64,000 bases of DNA from Holophagae bacterium (GCA_030429565.1 JAUIFE010000011.1:216291-280290), one strand, 5' to 3'. Counted from the first letter of the stretch, positions 29,239-39,400 are shown. Notes: generated by a model not told the origin, from the sequence alone. Numbers and translations are program-made.

Positions 29239-30374
29239 TTCCGGCAATCGGTTCTCACGACAATACGTATACGATTCTGATTGTCGATGATACCCGACTC
29301 AACATTCGCATCTTAGAACGGGCCTTGCGTCGCGAGGGTTACCGCATCATTTCAGCCGAAAACGGCATCGATGGTCGCGCGCTGGCCGTGGCCGAACAAC
29401 CCGATCTCATTTTGCTCGATATTGTCATGCCCGGCGAAAACGGCTTCGAAACCTTGGCGCGGCTTAAGAGCAGTCACGGGACCGCCCACATTCCCGTCGT
29501 GTTCATCTCCGGTGAAGACCATGTGGAAACCAAAGTTAGCGGGCTCGACGCCGGTGCGGTCGACTATATTACCAAACCGTTTCACCTTGAAGAAGTGAAG
29601 GCGCGGGTTCGTTTGCACATTCGCCTGAGCATTGCCACGCGTGCACTTTTGAGCGTGCAGGCCGACAAGTTGCGCGAAATTCAGAAAGCACAGAGTGATT
29701 TGTTAACCGAGCCGCAAGACTTGCCGGAGGCGCATTTCGGCGTGATTTATCGTTCGCTGCAAGAAGCGGGCGGCGATTTTTACGACGTGTTTCCCGCCGG
29801 CGACGGCCTTTTCGGCTACTTTGTTTCGGATGTGTCCGGCCACGATCTTGCCACCAGCTTCTTGACCTCCGCGCTCAAGGCGCTGCTTAAGCAGAACTGT
29901 AGCGCGTTGTACAAACCGACCGAAAGTATGGCGATGATTAACTTGGTCCTCCTGGAAATTCTGCCCGCCGGCAAATACCTCACCGCGTCTTACTTACTTA
30001 TTAACCGCTCGACCAAAGTCGCGTCGATAGTTTCAATGGGCCATCCGCCGGTGGTGTACCAACCGGTTGACGGCTCGCCGCGATTGTTAGAGCAAGAAGG
30101 CGATATTCTCGGCGCATTTGAGGAAGTGAATTTCGGTGCGGAAACGCTGACGGTGACCGCCGGTGATCGGTTTTATCTTTACAGTGACGGCCTGCTGGAA
30201 CGGACCTGCTCGGGGTCGTTGTGGTCGGAATTAACCGAACACCTGGCCGCGATGGTGGCCGAGGTGCCGCCGGGGACCGCGGTTCAAGCCACCGCCGAAC
30301 TGCTTACGCAAATGGCCGCCGACGTCTATGGTGTGGCCGACGATGATGTCGTCGTGCTGGTTGTGGAGGTGTAG
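29235..30374 (+). CDS. Receiver-PP2C (RsbU-type) phosphatase
   Basis: 379 residues. The receiver (about 10-130) has VDDTRLN, LILLDIVMPGENG and ITKPFH. A short helical linker leads to a PP2C/SpoIIE-type phosphatase (about 170-379) with AGGDFYDVF and FVSDVSGHDLATS, which carry metal-binding aspartates. It should dephosphorylate the STAS antagonist at 21136 when its receiver is phosphorylated, thus relaying CheA activity into the partner switch. The start overlaps the stop of the HEAT-REC gene. Confidence 0.92.
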   Translation: MIPAIGSHDNTYTILIVDDTRLNIRILERALRREGYRIISAENGIDGRALAVAEQPDLILLDIVMPGENGFETLARLKSSHGTAHIPVVFISGEDHVETKVSGLDAGAVDYITKPFHLEEVKARVRLHIRLSIATRALLSVQADKLREIQKAQSDLLTEPQDLPEAHFGVIYRSLQEAGGDFYDVFPAGDGLFGYFVSDVSGHDLATSFLTSALKALLKQNCSALYKPTESMAMINLVLLEILPAGKYLTASYLLINRSTKVASIVSMGHPPVVYQPVDGSPRLLEQEGDILGAFEEVNFGAETLTVTAGDRFYLYSDGLLERTCSGSLWSELTEHLAAMVAEVPPGTAVQATAELLTQMAADVYGVADDDVVVLVVEV

Positions 30375-30438
30375 CCAATGCATGGAGAAGCACAGCAGCC
30401 GGAACCCGGCATGGCCGGCCTTGGCGTGGGAGGGCGCA

Positions 30439-30867
30439 ATGAGCGACGACTACTTGCGTGACGGTGACGCGCAACAATTGCATGTGCATTTTCGGGCGCG
30501 GCTTGACCTTGTCGACCGGGCGGTGGTCGATATTCTCGCGTTTCTCAAAACCCATGCGTTACCCAATTTCGACGATTTCGAAACCGAGGTTGTCGTCCGT
30601 GAAGGTTTGACCAACGCCGTGGTGCACGGCAATGGGGAAGATCCCGAAAAGTTCGTCACCTTTGACGCTTCGGTTGCCGCCGGTTTTCTGGCCATGGTTT
30701 TTTCCGATGAAGGAGCCGGCTTTGATTGGCGCGCGAAGTTGGCTGTTGAAGACGTGGATCCCGAGTCGACTTGCGGGCGCGGCATTTTGTTGATGCGTTC
30801 TTACGGCTATGAGGTGTCCGCGAATGAACGCGGCAACCGCGTCGAACTACAGCGCCATTTTTCTTAA
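30439..30867 (+). CDS. RsbW-like anti-sigma serine kinase
   Basis: 142 residues from the ATG at 30439, with GGGAGGG upstream. It is a GHKL ATPase (HATPase_c_2) with VREGLTNAVVHGN as N-box, VFSDEGAGFDW as the G1 region and TCGRGILLMRSY as the lid. It should phosphorylate the STAS protein encoded at the head of the cluster and bind a sigma factor or other partner. An in-frame ATG at 30382 would add 19 residues. It is the last gene before a strong terminator. Confidence 0.88.
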   Translation: MSDDYLRDGDAQQLHVHFRARLDLVDRAVVDILAFLKTHALPNFDDFETEVVVREGLTNAVVHGNGEDPEKFVTFDASVAAGFLAMVFSDEGAGFDWRAKLAVEDVDPESTCGRGILLMRSYGYEVSANERGNRVELQRHFS

Positions 30868-30882
30868 GCATTGGCGCCCGCA

Positions 30883-30916
30883 AAAAAAAACGGCGCAACC
30901 GAAGCTGCGCCGTTTT
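30883..30916. terminator. Bidirectional terminator between convergent genes
   Basis: ACGGCGCA and TGCGCCGT form a stem flanked by an A-run on the left and TTTTGT on the right. It can end both the signalling cluster (plus) and the M49-like gene (minus). Confidence 0.85.
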
Positions 30917-30934
30917 GTGATGGATGAGTACGGC

Positions 30935-32596
30935 TTACAGACCGAGTACTTCGCGACCCTGTTTGAAGTAGATGTCGCGCGGGATACCGGCTTTGGCCAG
31001 ACGATTCAGATCGTCTTTTAAGGTTTGTGGCATTTCGCCTTTGGCTTTGAACCAGGCTTTGACCGCGTCGTAGTCGCCGTCGCCTTGGAGTTTGAGGATT
31101 TTGGCGCTGAGCGCTTCAACCGCCGCCGGCATTTTATCGAAATCGACGCGCCAGGTGCCTTTTTCGGTGTCGCGAACAATCGCGCCGCTGTCGACAAAGG
31201 CTTGGAAACGAAGCATGTTGGCTTGGCCGTGGGCACTGGCTGCACCAAAGCGAACCGAACGGAAGATGCCTGCCACGAAGGTCACGTAATAGTCGCGGAT
31301 ATTGCCGTCCAATTCGCCTTTCTTCAGCAGCTCCCCGATCATATACAAACCGAGGATGTCGGCTTTGCCTTCTTCGATGGGCGAGCTCTTTTCCTTGAGT
31401 GCGGTTTTCACCAGGCCTTTGCCGTTAATCGTGTTTTTGATACCGAGCCCGTGCGCCACTTCGTGGAACATGGTGTTGGCGAAAAAGGCGTCAAAGGTAA
31501 TGTGCTTGCGCTGACTTTCGTCAATCAGCATATCGCTGAGCGGTACCAGGATTTTATCGAACTTGGCGCGCATCGCATTTTTTAATTGCAGGCGGCGCGT
31601 GCCCTTTTGCAACTGAACCTTTTCGTCATTGGGCAGGTTGATCGCAATCGTTTTGGAACCGGCGTTACAATCGCCCGCGTAGTAAATCACGTCGTAGGCG
31701 TTGAGATCGGAATCGGTGCCGGGTTTCTCTTTTTTGTAGGCCGCATCGACGGGAATGCCCGCCTGCAGTTCGGGCAGCATGGCCGCGTATTTTTCGAGGC
31801 GTTTGCTCCAAGCCGTGTCTTTGATCAGGACGTAGGCTTCAAACGCGGTTTTGTAGTTGGCGACTTTATCTTCGTAGTGTTCGATTGGGCCGACGACCAA
31901 ATCGATTTTGTTGGACTTCATGTCCATCCAGGCTAAATCCGATTCAAAATATTCGTCGGTGCGCAGGGCTTTGGCGCGTTTGGTCAGGTAATTTTTGAGG
32001 CCCGCGTCTTCTGCTAAGCCGGCCGCTTCTTCCAACTTCTTGGCCGCCTTTTCGATCTCATCCTTGAAGTACACGTGGTAAGGGATCGCCTTGAGTTTGC
32101 CGTCGGCGTCGCGGGTGACCATGGTGTACTGATCGCGGATGGCCGCCGGGGCCGACGCCAGTTCCTCTTTGGTCATATCTTCGGGGTAAAACTGAGCCAC
32201 GTCGGGTTTGGCGTTATAACCGCTAATGAACGGTTCGTTGTTGTTGAGGCGGTCCCAGGGACCGTAGTTCAGTTCGGCGAAGCGACGGGTGTCTGGGTCC
32301 TTGATTTTCGACAGAAGCGCGTCTTTGTCGCCGTAGGATTGGCGCCAAAACAAGCCGTCCATGATCTCGGCAACTTCAATCATAATGCCGACCATTTTGC
32401 GTTGCTTGTCGCTGAGGTGGCTGAGATCGGTTTTGAGCGTGACTTCGGTATACATGTTGCGCCGCTCCTCACTCAAGCTGGAGACTGATTTGGCGGCGGC
32501 TTTGGGGCCGGCCGCGAAAAGGGGACCTGCAAGCGTGGAAAAAAGAAACACCAGGCATAGGCTGAGCCGGTGCGCGATTGGAGAAAAAGAGTTCAA
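30935..32596 (-). CDS. Secreted M49-like (dipeptidyl-peptidase III family) metallopeptidase
   Basis: A TTG start at 32596 is chosen because GAGGAG lies seven bases upstream and a signal peptide follows (HRLSLCLVFLFSTLAGPLFA). The protein has 553 residues. The motif FHEVAHGLGIKN supplies two zinc-binding histidines and EEGKADILGLYM the third ligand, as in bacterial DPP III-related proteins. It should remove dipeptides from peptide N-termini, here probably in the periplasm. The bacterial HEVAH spacing differs from the classical eukaryotic HELLGH form. It is a single-gene unit. Confidence 0.85.
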   Translation of the reverse strand: MNSFSPIAHRLSLCLVFLFSTLAGPLFAAGPKAAAKSVSSLSEERRNMYTEVTLKTDLSHLSDKQRKMVGIMIEVAEIMDGLFWRQSYGDKDALLSKIKDPDTRRFAELNYGPWDRLNNNEPFISGYNAKPDVAQFYPEDMTKEELASAPAAIRDQYTMVTRDADGKLKAIPYHVYFKDEIEKAAKKLEEAAGLAEDAGLKNYLTKRAKALRTDEYFESDLAWMDMKSNKIDLVVGPIEHYEDKVANYKTAFEAYVLIKDTAWSKRLEKYAAMLPELQAGIPVDAAYKKEKPGTDSDLNAYDVIYYAGDCNAGSKTIAINLPNDEKVQLQKGTRRLQLKNAMRAKFDKILVPLSDMLIDESQRKHITFDAFFANTMFHEVAHGLGIKNTINGKGLVKTALKEKSSPIEEGKADILGLYMIGELLKKGELDGNIRDYYVTFVAGIFRSVRFGAASAHGQANMLRFQAFVDSGAIVRDTEKGTWRVDFDKMPAAVEALSAKILKLQGDGDYDAVKAWFKAKGEMPQTLKDDLNRLAKAGIPRDIYFKQGREVLGL

Positions 32597-33008
32597 TGGT
32601 TGCTCCTCTGTGAACGTGCCTTGAAGTCGGACAAACAGGTTAAAAGCCGGTAGCAGTTGCCGGGTTCGTCCGTGAGTCATTCGAAACGAGCGCGGTCCGA
32701 CGGTGGTGGGCCGAAGCTTGCGGGTCTTCGGCAGCCCCGTGGCGACGGTCGCTTGCGGCGCCGGGCCGATGCAACGGTCTGCGCGCGTTGGATCCTCGTC
32801 GCGGTGCCGATGGCGGCAAAAAACGCGCGGCGAGGGTTCTCGTCAAACCAATCGGATGCTCAATCACGGGTGTGATTGAGGGGACCGTGAGAAATTGCGC
32901 CCATTATGGCTTATTTTGCAGGAATGACCAATCATTTTGCGCGTCGGCGCCGCGAGTGAGCCCTTCGTGGGCTTGCCTTCACCGTCGTCGCTCGCTAAGC
33001 TACGCGAT
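32597..33008. other. Spacer between the M49-like gene and tRNA-Sec
   Basis: About 410 bases. It should hold the minus-strand promoter of the peptidase and the plus-strand promoter of the tRNA gene. The AT-richer stretch at 32880-32930 is the likely tRNA promoter. No gene is seen. Confidence 0.4.
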
Positions 33009-33106
33009 GGAAGTGGAGGGCGGCTGGTGCCGTTCGCGGTCTTCAAAACCGTTGGTTCCACGGGTTTCCCTGGGACGGTGGGTTCGATTCCTGCGCACTT
33101 CCGCCA
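33009..33106 (+). tRNA. selC: tRNA-Sec (anticodon TCA)
   Basis: The sequence folds as a selenocysteine tRNA. The long acceptor stem is GGAAGTGG against GCACTTCC (7 of 8 paired). The D-stem has six pairs with a four-base loop (GGCGGC-TGGT-GCCGTT). The anticodon arm GCGGT-CTTCAAA-ACCGT carries TCA at 33043-33045. A long variable arm (about 33050-33075), a T-arm with GTTCGATTCC and an encoded CCA end complete it. These features match bacterial SelC and not a Ser or suppressor tRNA. The organism therefore should read some UGA codons as selenocysteine; selA, selB and selD are not in the window. Confidence 0.93.
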
Positions 33107-33126
33107 TCTTCGTGAGGTTGCCTTCT

Positions 33127-33267
33127 ATGTTTGCAAAGCCTGTGTTTCGCCGCCTTGTCGGCCTCGTTTTGATTGCCGCCGCCCTGGTTGCCTGTGGCAA
33201 AAAAGGCCCGCCGCGCCCGCAACCCACGCAAGCGGTAACGCTCCCCGCCCAAAGTTTGGCGCCGTGA
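33127..33267 (+). CDS. Tiny lipoprotein
   Basis: 46 residues with a lipoprotein signal peptide: MFAKPVFRRLVGLVLIAA, then the lipobox LVAC. The mature part starts CGKKGPPRPQP, a pattern seen in small Gram-negative lipoproteins of the LptM/YifL kind, which help LPS translocon maturation; that assignment is only by the CGxKGP motif. A GAGG site lies upstream. It begins 20 bases after the tRNA-Sec gene and its stop overlaps the next start (GTGA), so it may be co-transcribed on both sides. Confidence 0.75.
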   Translation: MFAKPVFRRLVGLVLIAAALVACGKKGPPRPQPTQAVTLPAQSLAP

Positions 33268-33929
33268 GTCGGATGCCGCATGTGGCCCTGTGTTTGGCCG
33301 CTTCCATGGACGGTCGCATTGCTGAAGCTGTCGGCGGCGCGCCCGCCTTTACCTCTGCCTATGATCGCCGGAAGCTGTTTCGCTTGCGCGCTGAGGCCGA
33401 TTTACTGCTCGTGGGTGCCGGCACGGTTCGCCACGAAAAGCTGGCGCCGCTCGTGCGTGACGCGGAACTGGTGAACCAACGCGTGGCCGCCGGGCGCCCA
33501 CAACATCCGGCCGTCGCCATTGTTTCTCGCTCGTTGGACTTACCTTGGCAAGCGCGCTATTTCACCGCCGCCAAACAACGGTTGTTTGTCCTCACCGAAC
33601 GGGCTGATCCCGATACCCGAGCCCTCGCCCGCGAACGGAATGTGACCCTGCTCGAAGCGGGCGACGACGATCTGTTCACGTTCGGCCTGGCGGCCCTGGC
33701 TGAACTGGGTTTTGCCCATGTTTTGGCTGAAGGCGGCGGTACTTTGGTCCACGCTCTGCTCGCCCGCGATTTGGTGGACCGTTTCTACCTGACCTTAGCG
33801 CCGCTGACCTTGGGGCGCGACACACCCCCGTTAGTCAACGGGCCGCGCCTCGAACCGGCTGTATCTTTTGATTTGCACCACGTCAATCAAGTGGGCTCCG
33901 AGCTACATCTCGAATACCACCGTCGCTGA
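33264..33929 (+). CDS. RibD C-terminal-like (DHFR-fold) reductase
   Basis: About 221 residues from a GTG overlapping the lipoprotein stop; an ATG at 33273 is an alternative start. The pattern LCLAASMDGRIAE at the N-terminus, LLLVGAGTVRHEKL and VLAEGGGTLVHALL is that of the RibD C-terminal reductase domain. The deaminase domain is missing, so it is a stand-alone reductase. It may reduce a pyrimidine in riboflavin synthesis or act on another substrate. NADPH use is expected from the family. Confidence 0.85.
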   Translation: MSRMPHVALCLAASMDGRIAEAVGGAPAFTSAYDRRKLFRLRAEADLLLVGAGTVRHEKLAPLVRDAELVNQRVAAGRPQHPAVAIVSRSLDLPWQARYFTAAKQRLFVLTERADPDTRALARERNVTLLEAGDDDLFTFGLAALAELGFAHVLAEGGGTLVHALLARDLVDRFYLTLAPLTLGRDTPPLVNGPRLEPAVSFDLHHVNQVGSELHLEYHRR

Positions 33930-33970
33930 GCAAGTGCCCGGCCCGCGCGTCAAGGCGACGGGCCGACACC

Positions 33971-34804
33971 TTACAGGTTGGACGATTTACCCGTTTCGGG
34001 TGACAGTGATTTACCCAGCCATTCCAGCGGGCGTGCCATAAGTTTCTCGCGAAACGAGGCGTATCCGATCATGGAATCGTTGGCTGTGTCCGCCAAGGTA
34101 AACAATTTGTCCTTAAGCGCGAAGGCATTGAGCCCGTGTTCGCTTAGGTAATAGTTGTAAATGCGGTCCGCTTGCAGAAACACCGGTGTTTGGTAGGCGA
34201 CAAACTTGCGGCAGGTTTCCAAACGCAGCGCATAAGCATGGCCGCCGACCAATTTGCCGATGCGGTACAGGTTTTCCGTGTAACCTTGCATCAACAGGTT
34301 GTCGATAAAGGCCCGGCTTACTTTGTCCCAATTGAACAAATGGAGTCGGTTGTAAAGCTGGTACGTCGCGCGCTGCAACCGGCTTTTGAATGACGGGTAC
34401 TTTTCACTGTAGTAGCCCAGCATGAGTAGTTCCCAATCGTGCGGCAATTCCGACATCGCTTTGGCAAAGGACGCAAGACGGGAACGCTCCAAGTGGATGT
34501 CGTCCTCCAGGATCAATATCGACTGATAGCCGTGATCGATTGCGTCTTGCCAAATGTTGCGGTGCGACATGGCACAGGCTATTTCACCCAGGTTCATGCC
34601 GCGATGGGTGCGCTTGCCGCGACGGTGACGTTCGTCGTCATAAGCGCCCTTCTTTATCAGCGTTTCGCGATCTAATTGCAGCTTGTCAACGCCGTAGAAA
34701 AAGCTGTAAGACAAGCCCGCACATTCGCTTTCAATGTGCCGGCGCCGATGGTGCGCACGCTCTAAGGTCAACACATAAATGTGATCAAAAAATTGGTTCA
34801 GCAT
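33971..34804 (-). CDS. Glycosyltransferase family 25
   Basis: 277 residues. IYVLTLERAHHRRRHIE at the N-terminus, GEIACAMSHRNIWQDAI and SILILEDDIHL are the GT25 (LPS or collagen galactosyltransferase-like) signatures; EDD is the metal and sugar-nucleotide site. It should transfer a hexose to LPS or to a glycoprotein. GGGTG lies upstream of the ATG. It is not next to other LPS genes in the window. The N-terminus lacks a signal peptide, consistent with a cytoplasmic enzyme. Confidence 0.88.
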   Translation of the reverse strand: MLNQFFDHIYVLTLERAHHRRRHIESECAGLSYSFFYGVDKLQLDRETLIKKGAYDDERHRRGKRTHRGMNLGEIACAMSHRNIWQDAIDHGYQSILILEDDIHLERSRLASFAKAMSELPHDWELLMLGYYSEKYPSFKSRLQRATYQLYNRLHLFNWDKVSRAFIDNLLMQGYTENLYRIGKLVGGHAYALRLETCRKFVAYQTPVFLQADRIYNYYLSEHGLNAFALKDKLFTLADTANDSMIGYASFREKLMARPLEWLGKSLSPETGKSSNL

Positions 34805-35594
34805 CTTTCACCCTATGCGTCCCGGGTGGGTGACCCAAACCATTGATAACAACCATCACGTCCCAAAGAACGACAAGGGGGCCGTGATAGGCCGGCTTGT
34901 GGAAAATTTTCGAAACCTCGGACGGGGTCGCCGCGTACAGAGAAAAGCCGTTCTCCGTAGGTGGGTTTATGACCGGACGGTCAAGCTCACAGCAATTGAG
35001 AATCCTTGATAAGGTGTCGAAAGCACCGTTTTGCCGGTGCAAGCTTGTTCGGCAAAACAGGTCCAAAAACCAATGAATATCAAATAGCAAGGTTAGGGCC
35101 GACAACCGGCCGAGACGTCTTTCTCCTCGTTTTATCGAAACTGTACGAACGACCGTGCCTGAGTGAAGGCCGGTTATGCATTGAGATAAATTGATCTGCT
35201 TCGCCTGTTTCGCGTCAAGCATCTCGTTTTGCGATGCTCCACGGAAATCGCGATTTTCGCGTCTCAGAATTCGATACAGAACAACACTTTTTGACCCGAT
35301 AAGCTTACACGAACTCGCCAAAAAATATTTGTTGGATTTTCAGCTCTATGGCTAGTGGACGTCTTTGTGCGGGATTTTCAGGGGTTTAAACCGTGCTTTT
35401 CTTTGGACGCAAGCCTGGACGTCTGGGGTGGCCATGCTGGGACATTCATGGTTTTTGACCGCTCTTTCTTTGTTTTCGTCCGTTGGCTGCAACCAAAAAG
35501 TAGACCTTTGCGCTTGCTATGGCAGCTCCTGCTCGCGGCGCGCGATTTTCTTGTCGCGGTGAATGAAACCGCTGAACGCTGAAAGGTTCCCTCG
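34805..35594. other. Long spacer with one doubtful small lipoprotein frame
   Basis: About 790 bases without a confident gene. The stretch 35200-35345 is AT-richer. A minus-strand frame of 178 codons crosses the GT25 start and is probably spurious. A weak lipoprotein-like frame lies at 35434-35562. Confidence 0.4.
35434..35562 (+). CDS. Doubtful small lipoprotein
   Basis: 42 codons: MLGHSWFLTALSLFSSVGC looks like a lipoprotein signal ending in a lipobox Cys. The rest is short and Cys-rich. GGGGTGG lies upstream of the ATG. No homologue is recognised and the frame may be chance. Confidence 0.22.
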   Translation: MLGHSWFLTALSLFSSVGCNQKVDLCACYGSSCSRRAIFLSR

Positions 35595-36269
35595 ATGAAG
35601 TTTCTAAACGGATGGTTTTTGTCTTTTATATTTGCCCTGGTCGCGGCGGTTTGGTGGCCGTCCAACCGCTACCACTACCTTGTGGTTCACCACACCGCTT
35701 CCGACACAGGTAGTTTGGCCTCGGTGCGCCGCGCTCATTGGGCACGCGGCTGGTTTGACGCCGGTTACCACCTGATCCTCGCCAACGGCACCCATGGCGT
35801 TGCAGCCGGTACCTTGCAACCCAGCTTGCGCTACCGCCTTGGCTGTCATGCCGTGGCGACGCGCAGTCCTCGGCACAATCTGCTGGGTCTTCACCTGTCG
35901 GTGGTCGGCAACTTTGACAAGCAATCGATGTCCCCCGCGATGCGGGCCAATCTAGCCCATGCGCTGACCTTACTGGCTGAACGCTACCGTATCCCACCAG
36001 ACCAAATCCTGTTGCACCGCGATTGCAGCGCGACCGTCTGTCCGGGGCGTTTTGTCGATCGTGCCGACTTGGTGACGTCTTTGGCACGTGATGCAGCGCA
36101 GGTTGATGAGACGGTTGCCGCGCGTCAGCGCAGCGTTCTCGGCGCCACCTTAGTTGCGCCGCTTCCTTTGTTTATATGCCTGTGGGCGGGTCAATTGTTG
36201 CTGTGGTTTGCCTGGCGCCGGTGGCGCGCGCGACGGGGGCGCCGCTTGCGCTCGCTGCGACCTACATGA
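35595..36269 (+). CDS. Membrane-anchored PGRP-type N-acetylmuramoyl-L-alanine amidase
   Basis: 224 residues. An N-terminal hydrophobic segment (about 5-20) is followed by an Amidase_2/PGRP domain. Zinc ligands are visible: His in YLVVHHTASD, His in HRDCSATVCPG and the Cys of that motif. The layout FDAGYHLILANG is typical. It hydrolyses the bond between MurNAc and L-alanine in peptidoglycan. A second hydrophobic segment (about 182-208) and a basic tail follow, so the C-terminus is also anchored. It may serve wall remodelling or attack on other bacteria. Confidence 0.87.
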   Translation: MKFLNGWFLSFIFALVAAVWWPSNRYHYLVVHHTASDTGSLASVRRAHWARGWFDAGYHLILANGTHGVAAGTLQPSLRYRLGCHAVATRSPRHNLLGLHLSVVGNFDKQSMSPAMRANLAHALTLLAERYRIPPDQILLHRDCSATVCPGRFVDRADLVTSLARDAAQVDETVAARQRSVLGATLVAPLPLFICLWAGQLLLWFAWRRWRARRGRRLRSLRPT

Positions 36270-36466
36270 GCGATGCTGCGCGCCGAGGCAAACTTTAAGG
36301 CGCTCGGCAGATGCTCCGATAACCTTTAACAAATGTTCCATTGCCAAGCGGCGAGCACCAGTTTAAGGTTTTTTTAGAATTCGTAACACAACACCCAACT
36401 TGCTTTTCCCACATTGATACGGCGCCAATCAAAGACGGCGCCGGCCAGGCGGGCGAAAGAGGAACC

Positions 36467-39400
36467 ATGGATCCCACCAGCGATCACCACGTACAGCCGT
36501 CATCGGACGAAACGGCACCTACCAAAGTCGGCGGCTTTAAGCCTGGCGATCACGACCCCGAGATTGCCATTTTCCAAAGCGGCGATCATGTCGGTCGTTA
36601 TCGCGTCTTGGAGCAGATCGGCAGCGGCGGTATGAGTGAGGTTTATCTTGCCGAACGCAGCGACACCCCCGACTCACGGGTTGCCTTGAAGGTCCTGCGT
36701 TTGGTCGATCTGACGCTCATTCGCCGTTTTGATCGCGAACAATCGATCCTGGCCAAGTTGAGTCATCCCTATATCGCCCGTTTTTACGACATGGGCACGG
36801 CGGCGACGGGCCACCCCTGGCTGACGATGGAATACATCGACGGTTTACCGGTTACGCGCTGGTGTGATCAGCATCAGTACACCATGCGACAGCGGCTCGA
36901 ACTCTTCGTGAAAATCTGTGAAGCGGTTAGTTTTGCCCACCGACACCTCGTCATTCACCGTGACATTAAACCCGACAACGTGATGGTTGACAGCCACGGC
37001 GTGCCCAAACTGCTCGATTTCGGCATTGCCGCCTTGCTCGATCCCGAAACCGGCAACCAGCAAACCGTGACCCACCTTGGTAGTCGGATGATGACGCCCG
37101 ATTATGCCTCGCCCGAGCAGTGGCGTGGAGAGTTGCTCACGGCCGCGACCGATATTTACTCGCTCGGCGTGTTGCTGTTCCATTTACTGAGTGGGACTTT
37201 GCCCTTTCGTTTTAGCCGTCAATCGCCCATGGAGGCCTTCAAACGCATGGCCGAGGAAGAGACGCCCTCGCTGCATGCGCACCTTAGCCGACGCACCGAG
37301 GAAAACACGCGCATTGCGGCGGATCGACGTTTGGACCCGCAACGATTGCGGCGTTTTCTCAAAGGCGAACTCGCCGCCATTGTCGCCAAATCTTTGAGCA
37401 AAGAGCCCAACGATCGTTATGTTTCCGTGGAAGCTTTTGCCGACGATGTGCGCCGTTTTCTCTCTGGGCATGTTGTGCAAGCACGCGCCCACACACTGCG
37501 TTACCACGCCGGTAAGTTTATTCGACGTAACCACTTGGCGCTCTCTTTTGTGGCCGCGCTTTTTTTGGTTTTGGTCGGTGCCTTGGTTGCCGTTATGGTT
37601 GAACAACGGCGTACCGAAGCCGCGCGTCAGCTCGCGGAACAGGAACGACACTCGGCTGAACAGGTCACCGATTATTTAACCGCCCTGTTTGACGTTGCCG
37701 ATCCTCGCCGCAACGAGGGCCGCGAGGTCACCGCCTTGGCCATGTTGGAAATTGGGCGCGAGCAGTTGGCCCAAAAAGGCGGCCAAAGTGATTATGTACA
37801 GGCCCGTCTCAACTACACCATGGGCAAGGTCTATCTGAGTTTGACCCAGTTCAAAACTGCTGAAAGCCTGTTAACCGATGCTCTGAAGGTATTTCGCCGC
37901 GACGCCCGTGCCGACTACGAAAGTGAAACCCTGTTCGCGCTGGTCACTTTATACGGGCAAATGGGACGTTTAAAAGACATGCGCACCATGGCCGAGCGGC
38001 TTTTGGTGTTGGCCGAGGCGCAGCCCGACGACGCCATGCTGGTAGCGCGTGCTTATCGGGCGCTTGGCGCCGTGCACCTAAATGAAGGCGCGATTCAGAC
38101 CAGTTACGATTGGTTCCAAAAATCGTTGGCGACCTTGGAAAGCAGCGAGCAGGCCGGCCCCGTCGATTTCGCCGACATTCATTACCGCATTAGCCTGTGT
38201 TTCCACTATCTCAGTGATTTAGCGCAAGCGGAGTCTCATCAACGAACCGCCTTAAAGTACCTCGACGAGATGCCGGATCCACCCAAAGCCAAAATCTTCG
38301 ATTGTCAATCCGCCTTGAGTGGCATTCTGCGGGATCGCGGCAAGTTCGACGAAGCTTCTCGCATGGCTGAACAAGCCATTGCCGGCCAGGTTGTTCTGTA
38401 CGGTGAAAACCATATTGCTACCTTGCGTTCGCGCCGCATCGCCGCTTCGATTTACGAAATGTCGGCTCGTTATGAAGAGGCCGAGAAGGAACTGCGCACG
38501 ATTATCACGCACCTGGAAGCGCGCGGTGACAGTGACGGCGAGACCCACAGCCACGTGCTCGACGATTTGTCGCGCGTACTTTCCACCAACGGCGCCTACC
38601 GCGAAGCCGAGGAGGTCAGCCGCAAAGCCTTGTCACTCTTAAAAAACAACTTTGGCGACGACCATCAAACCGTGGCGCGTAAGAAAATGATCCTCGCTTC
38701 GCATTTACTGGATAATCATCGCGCTGATGTGGCTCAACCGCTTTTAACCGAGGCGCTTGAAGTTTTTCTGGCATTGGAGAGCGGTTTTGAATCGGAGTTG
38801 GGTTCAACCTACTTTTACCTTTCCGGCGTCAGTCGTGCCAAAGGTGATTTCGAACGGGGCCTTGAGTTCAGCCGCGACGGTAGCCGTTGTTTCCTCAAAC
38901 GGTTTGGCAATGAATCCACCTATGGTTTGATGGGCCGTCAGCATACCGCCAACTTCTTGTTGTTGGCAGGACATCGGCGCGAGGCACAGGTCGAACTGGA
39001 AGCGATTTTGGCCGAACCCCAAGACGCGCGGCCGGCCATCCATCGTCTCAGTCTGCTCAGTGAGTACGCCGTGGCCTTGGCCTCCAACGGCTCCTTGGCG
39101 GAGGCTCGGCGCCGGTGGCAGGCGATCCACACGGCGTTGGCAACCTTGCCCGCCACAGAATCGGCGTTAACCCAGTACGAGATTCGGCGCGCCCATGGTC
39201 GTTTTCTGTTCGAAGACGGTGACTATCAGGCTGGGCTTGCCGCCATTCACCGTGCCATTGCGTCTTTTGGTCCCAATGCCGGACCCGAGAATCCCAAATT
39301 ACTGGTTACCCTGGGTGATCAGGTTCTCGGTTGGACCGCCCTCGGCCGCTTTGAGGAAGCTGAAACCACCTTACAGCAAATGAAGACGCGCTTGGACGGC

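Noticed and set aside
34785..35321. Minus-strand frame of 178 codons crossing the GT25 start
   Set aside because: It overlaps the well-supported GT25 gene, has no ribosome binding site and no recognisable domain.
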